DNA of 64,000 nt from CAZUTO01 sp964623085 (GTDB lineage Bacteria; Pseudomonadota; Gammaproteobacteria; Pseudomonadales; GM7GCV1). The DNA is taken from the NCBI GenBank assembly GCA_964623085.1, contig CAZUTO010000003.1, positions 1 through 64,000 on the forward strand. The letters run 5' to 3'. Every line of letters begins with the position of its first letter. Position 1 is the first letter of the stretch. The translations under genes and the position numbers were made by a program. Below are positions 1-7,270 of the stretch, in pieces. The notes beneath the pieces were generated by a model, which was given only the letters and a program-made list of their open reading frames with translations, was not told the origin of the DNA and did no database searches.

Positions 1-37
1 CGCCTTTTTCATGACTTAAAGTATATAGATACTTTAC

Positions 38-556
38 TTATCTGCACTCAGAAGGTGCATAACGAGCTGGCAACGTTCCAGGTACGGCATTAGTAAGACC
101 GCGTGATTGTGCAGTATTAGCTAGAAGAGATGCACATGCCCAGTCGATCGCGCCTTGAGTACCGGCAACTAGTGCGGCATTTTGAACGTTAGGGCTGAAT
201 ACAAGTGTTGTACCCGCAGCATCAGTTGGTAGACCAGAAGCAGCAACAGTACCCGAAGTCACAGTAATTTCACCTGTTGGAGCAATCATAATCCCAGCAA
301 CATATTTACTGGCTATTTCTGCAGCAGCACGGCCGTTATATTCCGTTGCTGCGGCCATCACACCATTGATTCCATCTGACTGCCACGCTTCACTGATCAA
401 AGCTTTAGGTGATGTTGCGGCAACAACCAGCTCAGAAACTTTTGCACGTACTGTGTAGTCCTGATATGCAGGTAGTGCTACCGCAGCCAAAATACCGATA
501 ATTGCAACAACGATCATTAATTCAATCAACGTAAAACCTTTTTGTACTGATTTCAT
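38..556 (-). CDS. pilA: Type IV major pilin PilA
   Basis: Structural subunit of the type IV pilus, 172 aa. The short leader MKSVQKG is followed by FTLIELMIVVAIIGILAAVA, the class III pilin signature: PilD cuts after Gly7 and methylates the new Phe1, and Glu5 of the mature chain is present. The hydrophobic helix spans about residues 8-30 and continues as an alpha-helical spine. Two cysteines near the C terminus (about residues 141 and 171) could form the usual pilin disulfide loop. A GAGAGG ribosome site precedes the ATG. It is transcribed away from pilBCD, as in Pseudomonas and Xanthomonas, and has a sigma54-like promoter upstream. A minor pilin is less likely given the location. Family and role are secure. 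Confidence 0.95.
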   Translation of the reverse strand: MKSVQKGFTLIELMIVVAIIGILAAVALPAYQDYTVRAKVSELVVAATSPKALISEAWQSDGINGVMAAATEYNGRAAAEIASKYVAGIMIAPTGEITVTSGTVAASGLPTDAAGTTLVFSPNVQNAALVAGTQGAIDWACASLLANTAQSRGLTNAVPGTLPARYAPSECR

Positions 557-614
557 TTTATATTTCCTCTCATTTTGAGATTTTAAAGTTTAAGCTTTTT
601 AGACTTTCAAGCCG

Positions 615-633
615 GCAAGCGAAGTGCTCGCCA
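615..633 (-). promoter_or_regulatory. Candidate sigma54 promoter of pilA
   Basis: Read on the minus strand, this stretch gives TGGCGAGCACTTCGCTTGC. Two overlapping registers resemble the -24/-12 element: one keeps GG-N10-GC (TGGCGA-N5-TCGC), the other has GAGCAC-N5-TTGC. Initiation would fall near 603-606, about 50 bases before the pilA start. In Pseudomonas pilA is a known RpoN/PilR target, and rpoN is in this window. Neither register is a full consensus, so the call is tentative. Confidence 0.4.
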
Positions 634-744
634 GTCGTCCTGTGATGTGTATTCAACAGGAACTTGGCCCCGTCTTCAGCACGATGGTCTCATTGTGAGA
701 AGGAGTTCACAAACAAACGTCTATTTGGCTTATTTTCGGTCAAT

Positions 745-807
745 CTGTCACAGTTTTTTCGGGATTATTTCCGCCAATTGCTGTCGTCATGTGACAAATT
801 TTGTCAC
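745..807. promoter_or_regulatory. TGTCAC palindromes, possible PilR activator sites
   Basis: Two inverted repeats lie 110-190 bases upstream of the pilA promoter candidate. CTGTCACAG is at 745-753 and GTGACAAATTTTGTCAC (8-base arms, 1-base centre) is at 791-807. PilR sites in Pseudomonas contain TGTC elements upstream of a sigma54 promoter, so the distance and motif fit an enhancer. Binding by another regulator is equally possible. Confidence 0.4.
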
Positions 808-926
808 TAGATTTAAAACATTGGCTAAAGTGACTGCAACTCTGGGTTTCGCAGTGCGTTTTATCCTGCTATTTACTCTAAAATTTATCCCGCTATTTAT
901 AGATACGAGTTCTTTTTATATGCGCA

Positions 927-968
927 GCCTATTTATTTAGGCCTATTTATTTATACCTATTTATCTAA
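927..968. repeat. Three tandem 14-base repeats
   Basis: Three consecutive units, GCCTATTTATTTAG (927-940), GCCTATTTATTTAT (941-954) and ACCTATTTATCTAA (955-968), differ at only a few positions. Related CTATTTA words occur just upstream at about 869 and 893. It looks like a slippage-type repeat in noncoding AT-rich DNA. No function is evident. Confidence 0.8.
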
Positions 969-1219
969 ACATATACGTTAGCCATACAAACTATCTGTGC
1001 AAGCTCTATAAGTTTCCTTACTATAACGCTAGCTTTATAGAACTACTTGCAACCTTGTCTACAACTACATTAATCGTTATGCCAAGAGTTGGAGCCGGTT
1101 CACAAATCTCACCCACACCGCATTTCCACTATCAGATATTTATGCTTAGATTGCGGGATTCATAACCCATTTTGTGTTGACAATGCGCCAACATGAAAAA
1201 TTAATTCGTAGGAAAGACG

Positions 1220-2947
1220 ATGACAAGTGCAGGCAACTCGCTAAGCAAGGCCATTAAAAAGCGCCTTATTGATAACGCCGGAATGACAGAAGACACCCTT
1301 CAGCTTGCAATTGAGCAAAGTGAAGAGTCCGGACAACGCGTTCACGATGTACTGGTAAAAGAAGCCTATATTTCTGGCACCGATTTAGCGGAGATATTCT
1401 CTAAAGAATACGCCTCGCCTGTTTATGACGTTGAGAGTCATAACTTGGACCTCAGCCCGCAAGATATAGTCGATACTAAGCTACTGCAAAAACATCGAGT
1501 ACTGCCTCTGTTTAAGCGCGGCAGCAAACTTTATATCGCCGTGTCCGATCCTACTGACAATAGTGCAAGAAGCGAAATTCGATTCCAAACTGGGCTGTCT
1601 GTCGAATCTGTTCTTGCGCCGGTCGATAAACTCGAATCTATGCTGGAAGAATTTTTTAAGAGTAGCGAAGATAGCCTCGACGAATCTTTTACTGGGGACG
1701 GGGATCTTGACAGCATCGATGTGGAAGGCATAGATGAAAATGATAGCGACAATGACAATGCACCAATTGAAGCCGACGAAGCACCTATTGTTAAGTTTGT
1801 TAATAAAGTACTAGTCGACACGATTAAAAGTGGTGCTTCGGATATCCACTTCGAGCCTTACGAAAAATCCTATCGCATTCGGGCGCGGATCGATGGTGTA
1901 CTTGCAGAAGTTTCACGCCCACCCACAAAACTCGCGTCGCGTTTAGCAGCGCGACTCAAGGTGATGTCTCGCATGGACATTTCTGAACGCCGGAAACCAC
2001 AAGATGGCCGGATTAAACTACGTGTCTCTAAAAATCGCTCCATTGATTTTCGTGTCAACACGCTACCTACTCTTTACGGGGAAAAAATTGTTCTACGGAT
2101 TCTAGACCCCGGTTCTGCACAATTAGGAATTGAGGCACTCGGCTATGAAGACTATCAAAAAGAGTTATACCTAGATGCGCTGCACCAGCCTCAGGGCATG
2201 ATTTTGATCACTGGCCCTACGGGTAGTGGTAAAACCGTCTCCCTTTATACAGGGCTGAATATTCTCAACACGGAAGAACGCAATATTTCAACGGCGGAAG
2301 ACCCCGTTGAAATTAACTTGGAAGGGATTAACCAGGTGCATGTATCCAATAAAACCGGGTTGACCTTCGCGGAAGCACTGCGCTCCTTCCTGCGTCAGGA
2401 TCCAGATATCGTGATGGTCGGTGAGATTCGAGATCTTGAAACCGCAGAAATCGCAATTAAAGCGGCACAAACAGGTCACTTAGTACTATCCACACTCCAC
2501 ACCAATAGTGGACCGGAAACACTCACTCGATTACTGAATATGGGCGTGCCGGCGTTTAACGTGGCCTCTTCGGTCAGCCTCATTATTGCTCAGCGGCTGG
2601 CAAGAAGACTTTGCAGTAGTTGTAAGAAGCCAGCAGATATTCCTGAAGCGATTTTGGAGCAAGAAGGCTTCTACGACCTCGGAATCGAAAAAGAAGAGAT
2701 TCAAATAATGGAAGCTGAAGGCTGCAAAGATTGTGGCGACAAAGGGTCAAGAGGCCGTACTGGTGTCTATGAAGTGATGAAAAACACGCCCGAGATCGCA
2801 AAAATGATCATGGAAGGTGGAAATTCACTTGAGATTGCGCAACTATCAGCTAAGCAGGGCTTTAATGATCTGCGCACTTCGGCGTTGCGTAAAGTCGCAA
2901 TGGGTCTTATCAGCTTAGAAGAAGCTAACCGAGTAACAACTGATTAA
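1220..2947 (+). CDS. pilB: Type IV pilus extension ATPase PilB
   Basis: Cytoplasmic hexameric ATPase that drives pilin polymerisation, 575 aa. An N-terminal MshEN/T2SSE_N-type domain (about 1-150) leads through an acidic linker (about 148-190, rich in Asp and Glu) into the secretion ATPase core. Walker A GPTGSGKT is at 332-339. The Asp box/Walker B DPDIVMVGEIRD is at 394-405, followed by the His-box segment. Two CxxC pairs (Cys465/468 and Cys502/505) form the tetracysteine zinc site typical of PilB/GspE extension motors. An AGGAAAG ribosome site supports the ATG. It is followed at 3 bases by pilC. GspE is the alternative, but the pilC-pilD context favours PilB. Confidence 0.96.
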   Translation: MTSAGNSLSKAIKKRLIDNAGMTEDTLQLAIEQSEESGQRVHDVLVKEAYISGTDLAEIFSKEYASPVYDVESHNLDLSPQDIVDTKLLQKHRVLPLFKRGSKLYIAVSDPTDNSARSEIRFQTGLSVESVLAPVDKLESMLEEFFKSSEDSLDESFTGDGDLDSIDVEGIDENDSDNDNAPIEADEAPIVKFVNKVLVDTIKSGASDIHFEPYEKSYRIRARIDGVLAEVSRPPTKLASRLAARLKVMSRMDISERRKPQDGRIKLRVSKNRSIDFRVNTLPTLYGEKIVLRILDPGSAQLGIEALGYEDYQKELYLDALHQPQGMILITGPTGSGKTVSLYTGLNILNTEERNISTAEDPVEINLEGINQVHVSNKTGLTFAEALRSFLRQDPDIVMVGEIRDLETAEIAIKAAQTGHLVLSTLHTNSGPETLTRLLNMGVPAFNVASSVSLIIAQRLARRLCSSCKKPADIPEAILEQEGFYDLGIEKEEIQIMEAEGCKDCGDKGSRGRTGVYEVMKNTPEIAKMIMEGGNSLEIAQLSAKQGFNDLRTSALRKVAMGLISLEEANRVTTD

Positions 2948-2950
2948 ATC

Positions 2951-4156
2951 ATGGCTACCAAAACATATACCTACGTTTGGAAAGGGACAAAAAAGGGACA
3001 AAAAACCGGCGGTGAGATCAAAGGCGATAACCCTTCGGTGTTAAAAACTCAGCTCCGCCGCCAAGGCGTGGCTGTCACTTCCTTCAAAAAACAAGCTCAA
3101 CCACTTTTTGGTGGCAACAAAAAAATTACGCCTGAAGACATTTCCTTCTTTACTCGGCAGATGTCTACCATGCTTAAAGCCGGTGTACCCCTAGTTCAAG
3201 GGCTCGGAATGGTGGCAGAAGGTTCAAACCACAAAGCCTTAGTAGAACTCATCAAATCGATTGAAGAAGATGTGGCATCCGGTACACCTTTTGCCACTTC
3301 GCTACAAAAACATCCAAGATACTTTGATGATCTCTTTTGCAGCCTGATTGAAGCTGGTGAACAATCGGGCTCTCTGGATTCGTTGATGGATCGCGTTGCA
3401 ACCTATAAAGAGAAAGCAGAGATCCTCAAGAAGAAAATCAAAAAAGCACTGACTTATCCAATCGCGGTACTCGTGGTTGCCTTAATTGTTACCTCTATTC
3501 TTCTGATTAAAGTGGTGCCTCAGTTTGCCGAAACCTTTGGTGCGTTTGGCGCAGAACTTCCAGCCTTTACGCTCTTTATCTTGGGCATTTCGGATGCAAT
3601 GGTTGCACACTGGTGGAAAGTACTCATAGGTATTTTCGCCGCTGGATTTGTTTATCGGGAGTTGAAGTTACGTTCACCGAAGTTTGTTGAATTGGTCGAT
3701 ACCCTTACTCTAAAAATTCCAGTGGTAGGCGATATTGTCTATGAGGGCGTTATCGCTCGGTTCGCTAGAACGTTGGCGACCACATTTTCGGCTGGTGTAC
3801 CCCTAGTTGAGGCACTAAGCAGCGTAAGTAGAGCCGCAGGCAATGTCATATACAAACGCGGCATCGATAAGGTTCAAGAAGATGTCACCGGCGGTATTAC
3901 ACTTAACACCGCTATGCGTTCGTCTAACTTGTTCCCTCCTCTCGCTATACAAATGACCACGATTGGTGAAGAGTCAGGCGCACTAGACGAAATGCTCGAG
4001 CGCGTCGCAACGCATTATGAACAGTCAGTAGATGACCTTGTCGATAACCTCACTGCACTGTTAGAGCCCTTTATTATGGGTGTGCTAGCCATTCTCGTTG
4101 GCGGCATTTTGATTGCAATGTACTTGCCGATCTTCCAACTCGGTCAAGTCGTTTAA
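2951..4156 (+). CDS. pilC: Type IV pilus inner-membrane platform PilC
   Basis: Polytopic platform protein that couples the PilB motor to pilin insertion, 401 aa, the usual family length. Two repeated GspF domains are visible: the first holds FFTRQMSTMLKAGVPLVQGL (about 65-85) and the second FARTLATTFSAGVPLVEAL (about 270-290). Each ends in EAGEQSG/TIGEESG. Membrane segments lie near 170-190, 220-235 and 370-395. It starts 3 bases after pilB and is followed directly by pilD, so the three are surely co-transcribed. Confidence 0.96.
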   Translation: MATKTYTYVWKGTKKGQKTGGEIKGDNPSVLKTQLRRQGVAVTSFKKQAQPLFGGNKKITPEDISFFTRQMSTMLKAGVPLVQGLGMVAEGSNHKALVELIKSIEEDVASGTPFATSLQKHPRYFDDLFCSLIEAGEQSGSLDSLMDRVATYKEKAEILKKKIKKALTYPIAVLVVALIVTSILLIKVVPQFAETFGAFGAELPAFTLFILGISDAMVAHWWKVLIGIFAAGFVYRELKLRSPKFVELVDTLTLKIPVVGDIVYEGVIARFARTLATTFSAGVPLVEALSSVSRAAGNVIYKRGIDKVQEDVTGGITLNTAMRSSNLFPPLAIQMTTIGEESGALDEMLERVATHYEQSVDDLVDNLTALLEPFIMGVLAILVGGILIAMYLPIFQLGQVV

Positions 4157-5023
4157 GTGGAGTACCTTCAACACAGCGTCGGCTTTTTGGTCGGCGCGAC
4201 GTTGTGTCTTGGCCTTCTCGTTGGCAGTTTTCTCAATGTAGTTATTTACCGGTTACCAAAAGTACTCGCTCGCAATTGGAAAATTGAGTGCAGAGAGTAT
4301 TTAGAGCTCGAGCCAGACCCATCTATATCAAATGAAACATTCTCTATCGCCTGGCCTGGCTCTCGATGCCCAAAGTGTAAAAGCGAAATCCGACCCTGGC
4401 ACAATATTCCGCTTATAGGTTACATACTGCTCAAAGGGAAATGTGCCGATTGCAGTGAGCCTATTGGTATTAGATACCCGCTAGTAGAGCTGATTACCGG
4501 TATTCTGAGTGTATTTGTAGTGCTAAAGTTCGGCGCGACTTACGACAGCCTCTTTGCTCTCGGTTTTACTTGGGCATTGGTCGCACTCGCCGGTATCGAT
4601 TTCGATACAAAGCTGCTCCCAGACAGTATTACGCTGCCCCTACTATGGGCTGGTTTAATCATCAATTTCTTCGGTATTTTCACGACATTTTCTTCTGCTT
4701 TTTGGGGTGCTGTCGCTGGCTATATGATTTTATGGACCGTCTTTTGGGGCTTTAAGCTACTCACTCGCAAAGATGGCATGGGCTACGGCGATTTTAAGCT
4801 ACTCAGCGCGTTTGGCGCTTGGCTTGGCTGGCAGGCTTTACCCATGATTATCCTTATATCATCCGTCGTAGGGCTTGCAGTTGCCATTTCAATGATGGTA
4901 TTTATGTCACATGATCGCAGAGTCCCAATTGCATTCGGCCCCTATCTGGCAATCGCCGGCTGGATTGCCTTTATATTTGGCGAACAGGTACAGCGTTTTC
5001 TGCCTATCTTTGCGGTCGCCTAA
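4157..5023 (+). CDS. pilD: Prepilin peptidase / N-methyltransferase PilD
   Basis: Inner-membrane aspartic protease that removes the leader of type IV pilins and type II pseudopilins and N-methylates the new first residue, 288 aa. The N-terminal methyltransferase part has the two CxxC pairs (Cys71/74 and Cys96/99). The catalytic aspartates are Asp148 (in GIDFD) and Asp212 (in GYGD), and six to eight membrane helices are evident. The start is GTG, placed immediately after the pilC TAA. The same enzyme probably processes pseudopilins of the type II system at the right end of the window. Confidence 0.95.
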   Translation: MEYLQHSVGFLVGATLCLGLLVGSFLNVVIYRLPKVLARNWKIECREYLELEPDPSISNETFSIAWPGSRCPKCKSEIRPWHNIPLIGYILLKGKCADCSEPIGIRYPLVELITGILSVFVVLKFGATYDSLFALGFTWALVALAGIDFDTKLLPDSITLPLLWAGLIINFFGIFTTFSSAFWGAVAGYMILWTVFWGFKLLTRKDGMGYGDFKLLSAFGAWLGWQALPMIILISSVVGLAVAISMMVFMSHDRRVPIAFGPYLAIAGWIAFIFGEQVQRFLPIFAVA

Positions 5024-5046
5024 ACCAACAACCCCTCTCGACATTC

Positions 5047-5643
5047 ATGCTTAAGATCGGATTAACCGGCGGCATCGGTAGCGGTAAATCCACTGCTGCG
5101 GAATTGTTTGCGGAGCGTGGCGCCACCCTTATTGATTCAGACAAAATAGCACGAGAATTAGTTGAACCTGGCACACCCGCGCTACTGCAAATAACAACAC
5201 GTTTTGGCAACCAAATTTTGCAAAATGATGGCCGCTTGAACCGTAATAAATTAGGCGAAATCATTTTTGCCAATAATGATGATAAAACCTGGCTTGAAGA
5301 CTTACTTCACCCACTCATTCGCGAGCGACAGAAAGCATTGGGTATGGCCGCATCCGGTCACTATCTAGTCCTAGAAATTCCTTTACTAGTTGAAAACCAA
5401 CTACAGGAATCCGTTGATCGCGTGTTGGTGGTGGATGTGGATGAGCAAACCCAGATTGCTAGAACATCAAAACGCGATAATCGCGATCATTCTGAAATTG
5501 CCGCGATCCTTGATTCACAAGCAAGCCGAGAAGATCGGCTAAGAGTTGCGGACGATGTGATAAACAACGACGGTGATATTGATGAACTCATCGCTCAAGT
5601 TAATCACCTTCATGAAAAGTACTTGGCCATGAAAAGTACTTAG
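5047..5643 (+). CDS. coaE: Dephospho-CoA kinase
   Basis: Last step of coenzyme A synthesis: ATP-dependent phosphorylation of the 3'-hydroxyl of dephospho-CoA, in the cytoplasm. It has 198 aa, with P-loop GGIGSGKS at about 8-15, then DSDKIARELVEPG and the HPLIRER segment typical of CoaE. It follows pilD by 23 bases, the order known from Pseudomonas, but no yacG zinc-protein gene follows. The 3' end contains a 17-base tandem duplication (5611-5644) that shifts the frame, so the protein ends in HEKYLAMKST. Removing one copy would extend it to HEKYLAAETMRNQEAN. The enzyme core is untouched. Confidence 0.95.
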   Translation: MLKIGLTGGIGSGKSTAAELFAERGATLIDSDKIARELVEPGTPALLQITTRFGNQILQNDGRLNRNKLGEIIFANNDDKTWLEDLLHPLIRERQKALGMAASGHYLVLEIPLLVENQLQESVDRVLVVDVDEQTQIARTSKRDNRDHSEIAAILDSQASREDRLRVADDVINNDGDIDELIAQVNHLHEKYLAMKST

Positions 5644-5644
5644 C
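5611..5644 (+). repeat. 17-base tandem duplication at the 3' end of coaE
   Basis: Units CATGAAAAGTACTTGGC (5611-5627) and CATGAAAAGTACTTAGC (5628-5644) match at 16 of 17 bases. Because 17 is not a multiple of 3, the second copy is read in another frame and supplies the coaE stop codon. Confidence 0.9.
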
Positions 5645-5652
5645 GGCAGAAA

Positions 5653-6063
5653 CTATGCGTAATCAAGAAGCCAACTAATGATTTCTTCATTGGCTTCTGG
5701 AAATGCGTATTGTGTTAACTCACGCGGCGAAACCCACTTAATAGGCTGGCCTTCCCTGCCTTCAGGGTCGTTAGAAAAGTCTTCAACCAAGTAAATTTCA
5801 AGCACTACTTTTTTATCACCGTAATCCCAAGGAATTGGAAACAGGTGCTGCGAATATGCAGAGTCAACCTCTATACCAAGCTCTTCTCGTAACTCTCGCG
5901 CTAGTGCATCTGTGTCGGATTCACCTAATTGAATTTTTCCGCCGGGGAATTCCCATAAACCTCCCTGATGAATGTCATCAGGGCGCTTAGCGATAAGTAT
6001 TAGATTGTTGCGGCGAATGACTCCGACCGCAACGCGAACGAGATCAGCTTCTGTAGTCGGCAT
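5653..6063 (-). CDS. mutT: Nudix hydrolase MutT (8-oxo-dGTP diphosphatase)
   Basis: Cleans oxidised dGTP from the nucleotide pool, preventing A:T to C:G mutations. The protein is 136 aa with the chosen ATG at 6063, which overlaps the end of argJ by 20 bases. An upstream in-frame start at 6147 would add 28 residues unlike MutT. The Nudix box is complete: GGKIQLGESDTDALAREL followed by REELGIEV (Gx5Ex7REUxEExGU). LWEFPGG precedes it and the C-terminal part has the FPEANEEI motif. It is the last gene of the minus-strand block, tail to tail with coaE with only 9 bases between them. Confidence 0.9.
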   Translation of the reverse strand: MPTTEADLVRVAVGVIRRNNLILIAKRPDDIHQGGLWEFPGGKIQLGESDTDALARELREELGIEVDSAYSQHLFPIPWDYGDKKVVLEIYLVEDFSNDPEGREGQPIKWVSPRELTQYAFPEANEEIISWLLDYA

Positions 6064-7264
6064 TAATACTGACGTAGTCGTGCGACAGATCACAGGTCCA
6101 AATAGACTCCATATAAGAGCCCATACCGATATCAATACGCAGCTCAAGCTCGTCTTTGTTTAAGACAGCCTGACCTAACGCCTCATTATAACTAGATGCA
6201 ACACCGCCTTCCTCTACTACCAGCAACTCATCCAGCCATATCTTAATATTCTTTGCGTCTAGTCCATCCACATCAGCGCGACCTATAGCTGCAACAATAC
6301 GGCCCCAATTGGGATCAGAAGCATACAACGCGGTTTTAACCAGTGGCGACTGCGCCACGACATAGGCGATTTCTAAACAGTCATTTTCTGATGCGCCACC
6401 AGCCACCGATACGGTCACGAGCTTAGTCGCACCTTCACCATCTCTTACTAAAAGTTTTGCCAACTCGACAAACACCTCAGCTGTTGCTTGGAGAAAATCT
6501 TCTATGTGAGTTTCATCCAAACTTTGGATTAGCCTATTACCTGCTGTTCCCGTACTAACCAGCATACAGGCGTCATTGGTTGAGGTGTCGCCATCCACCG
6601 TGATTCGATTGAATGATTGGCTAACCGCCATGCTGCAAATTTGCTGTAATACATCTTGAGACACCGCCGCATCGGTGACGATGTAGGCAAGCATGGTCGC
6701 CATATCTGGTCGAATCATTCCCGAGCCTTTAGCAATACCATTAATCGTCACTTTCGTGCCATCTATATCAACAGAACGACTGACTCCTTTGGGAAAGGTA
6801 TCCGTGGTCATAATCGCTCGAGCGGCGTGTTCCCAGCCATCATCTGATAACGACGACATAGCTTGCGGAAGCGCTGTCTTCAGCGCCTCTATATTCATTC
6901 TCTCTCCGATCACGCCGGTCGAGAATGGCAATACTTGGTTTGTTTCAACCTCACCAATTCGAGCTAGGTCAGCGCAAGATTCAACTGCGTCGGATAAACC
7001 AATATCTCCTGTACAGGCATTGGCATTACCAGAATTAACGAGCAAGTATCGTGGGGAGGCTTCTTTCAAATGCTCTTTCGCTACGACAACGGGGGCCGCT
7101 TGAAATATATTCGTTGTAAAGCAACCAGCCGAAACGGAACCTTCACATAATTCAACAACCAACAAATCATCTCGGCCTTGATAGCGAATACCTGCTGATA
7201 ACGCTGATAAGCGACAACCCGAAATAGGCGGGAGCTGAGGAAAAGGGTTATGCCCTACCGCCAT
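6044..7264 (-). CDS. argJ: Glutamate N-acetyltransferase / ornithine acetyltransferase
   Basis: Transfers acetyl from N-acetylornithine to glutamate in the cyclic arginine pathway; many family members also use acetyl-CoA. It has 406 aa. The self-cleavage site ATML is at 189-192 (Ala189/Thr190), so Thr190 becomes the N terminus of the beta chain and the nucleophile. KGSGMIRP just before it and the C-terminal DLSHDYVSINADYRS are typical. It lies 6 bases after the secA stop on the same strand, as in Pseudomonas. Confidence 0.95.
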   Translation of the reverse strand: MAVGHNPFPQLPPISGCRLSALSAGIRYQGRDDLLVVELCEGSVSAGCFTTNIFQAAPVVVAKEHLKEASPRYLLVNSGNANACTGDIGLSDAVESCADLARIGEVETNQVLPFSTGVIGERMNIEALKTALPQAMSSLSDDGWEHAARAIMTTDTFPKGVSRSVDIDGTKVTINGIAKGSGMIRPDMATMLAYIVTDAAVSQDVLQQICSMAVSQSFNRITVDGDTSTNDACMLVSTGTAGNRLIQSLDETHIEDFLQATAEVFVELAKLLVRDGEGATKLVTVSVAGGASENDCLEIAYVVAQSPLVKTALYASDPNWGRIVAAIGRADVDGLDAKNIKIWLDELLVVEEGGVASSYNEALGQAVLNKDELELRIDIGMGSYMESIWTCDLSHDYVSINADYRS

Positions 7265-7270
7265 AATGGC

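Larger units (their letters stand above)
557..1219. other. Intergenic region between pilA and pilB
   Basis: This 663-base gap between divergent genes has no convincing gene; the frames that stay open lack pilus-like or other recognisable content. It holds the pilA promoter and palindromes (615-807), an AT-rich stretch with CTATTTA repeats (865-968) and the pilB ribosome site (AGGAAAG just before 1220). A TTGACA at 1177-1182 has only a poor -10 partner. I see no tRNA or terminator. Confidence 0.7.

Noticed and set aside
647..940. Open frame of 97 codons between pilA and pilB
   Set aside because: Covers the pilA enhancer palindromes, no homology pattern, no ribosome site.
927..968. Direct repeats considered as a CRISPR array
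   Set aside because: The 14-base units are contiguous with no spacers and there are no cas genes.
1177..1205. TTGACA with a 17-base spacer to ATTAAT as a pilB promoter
   Set aside because: The -10 is poor and the start would fall inside the ribosome binding site, so I do not call it.
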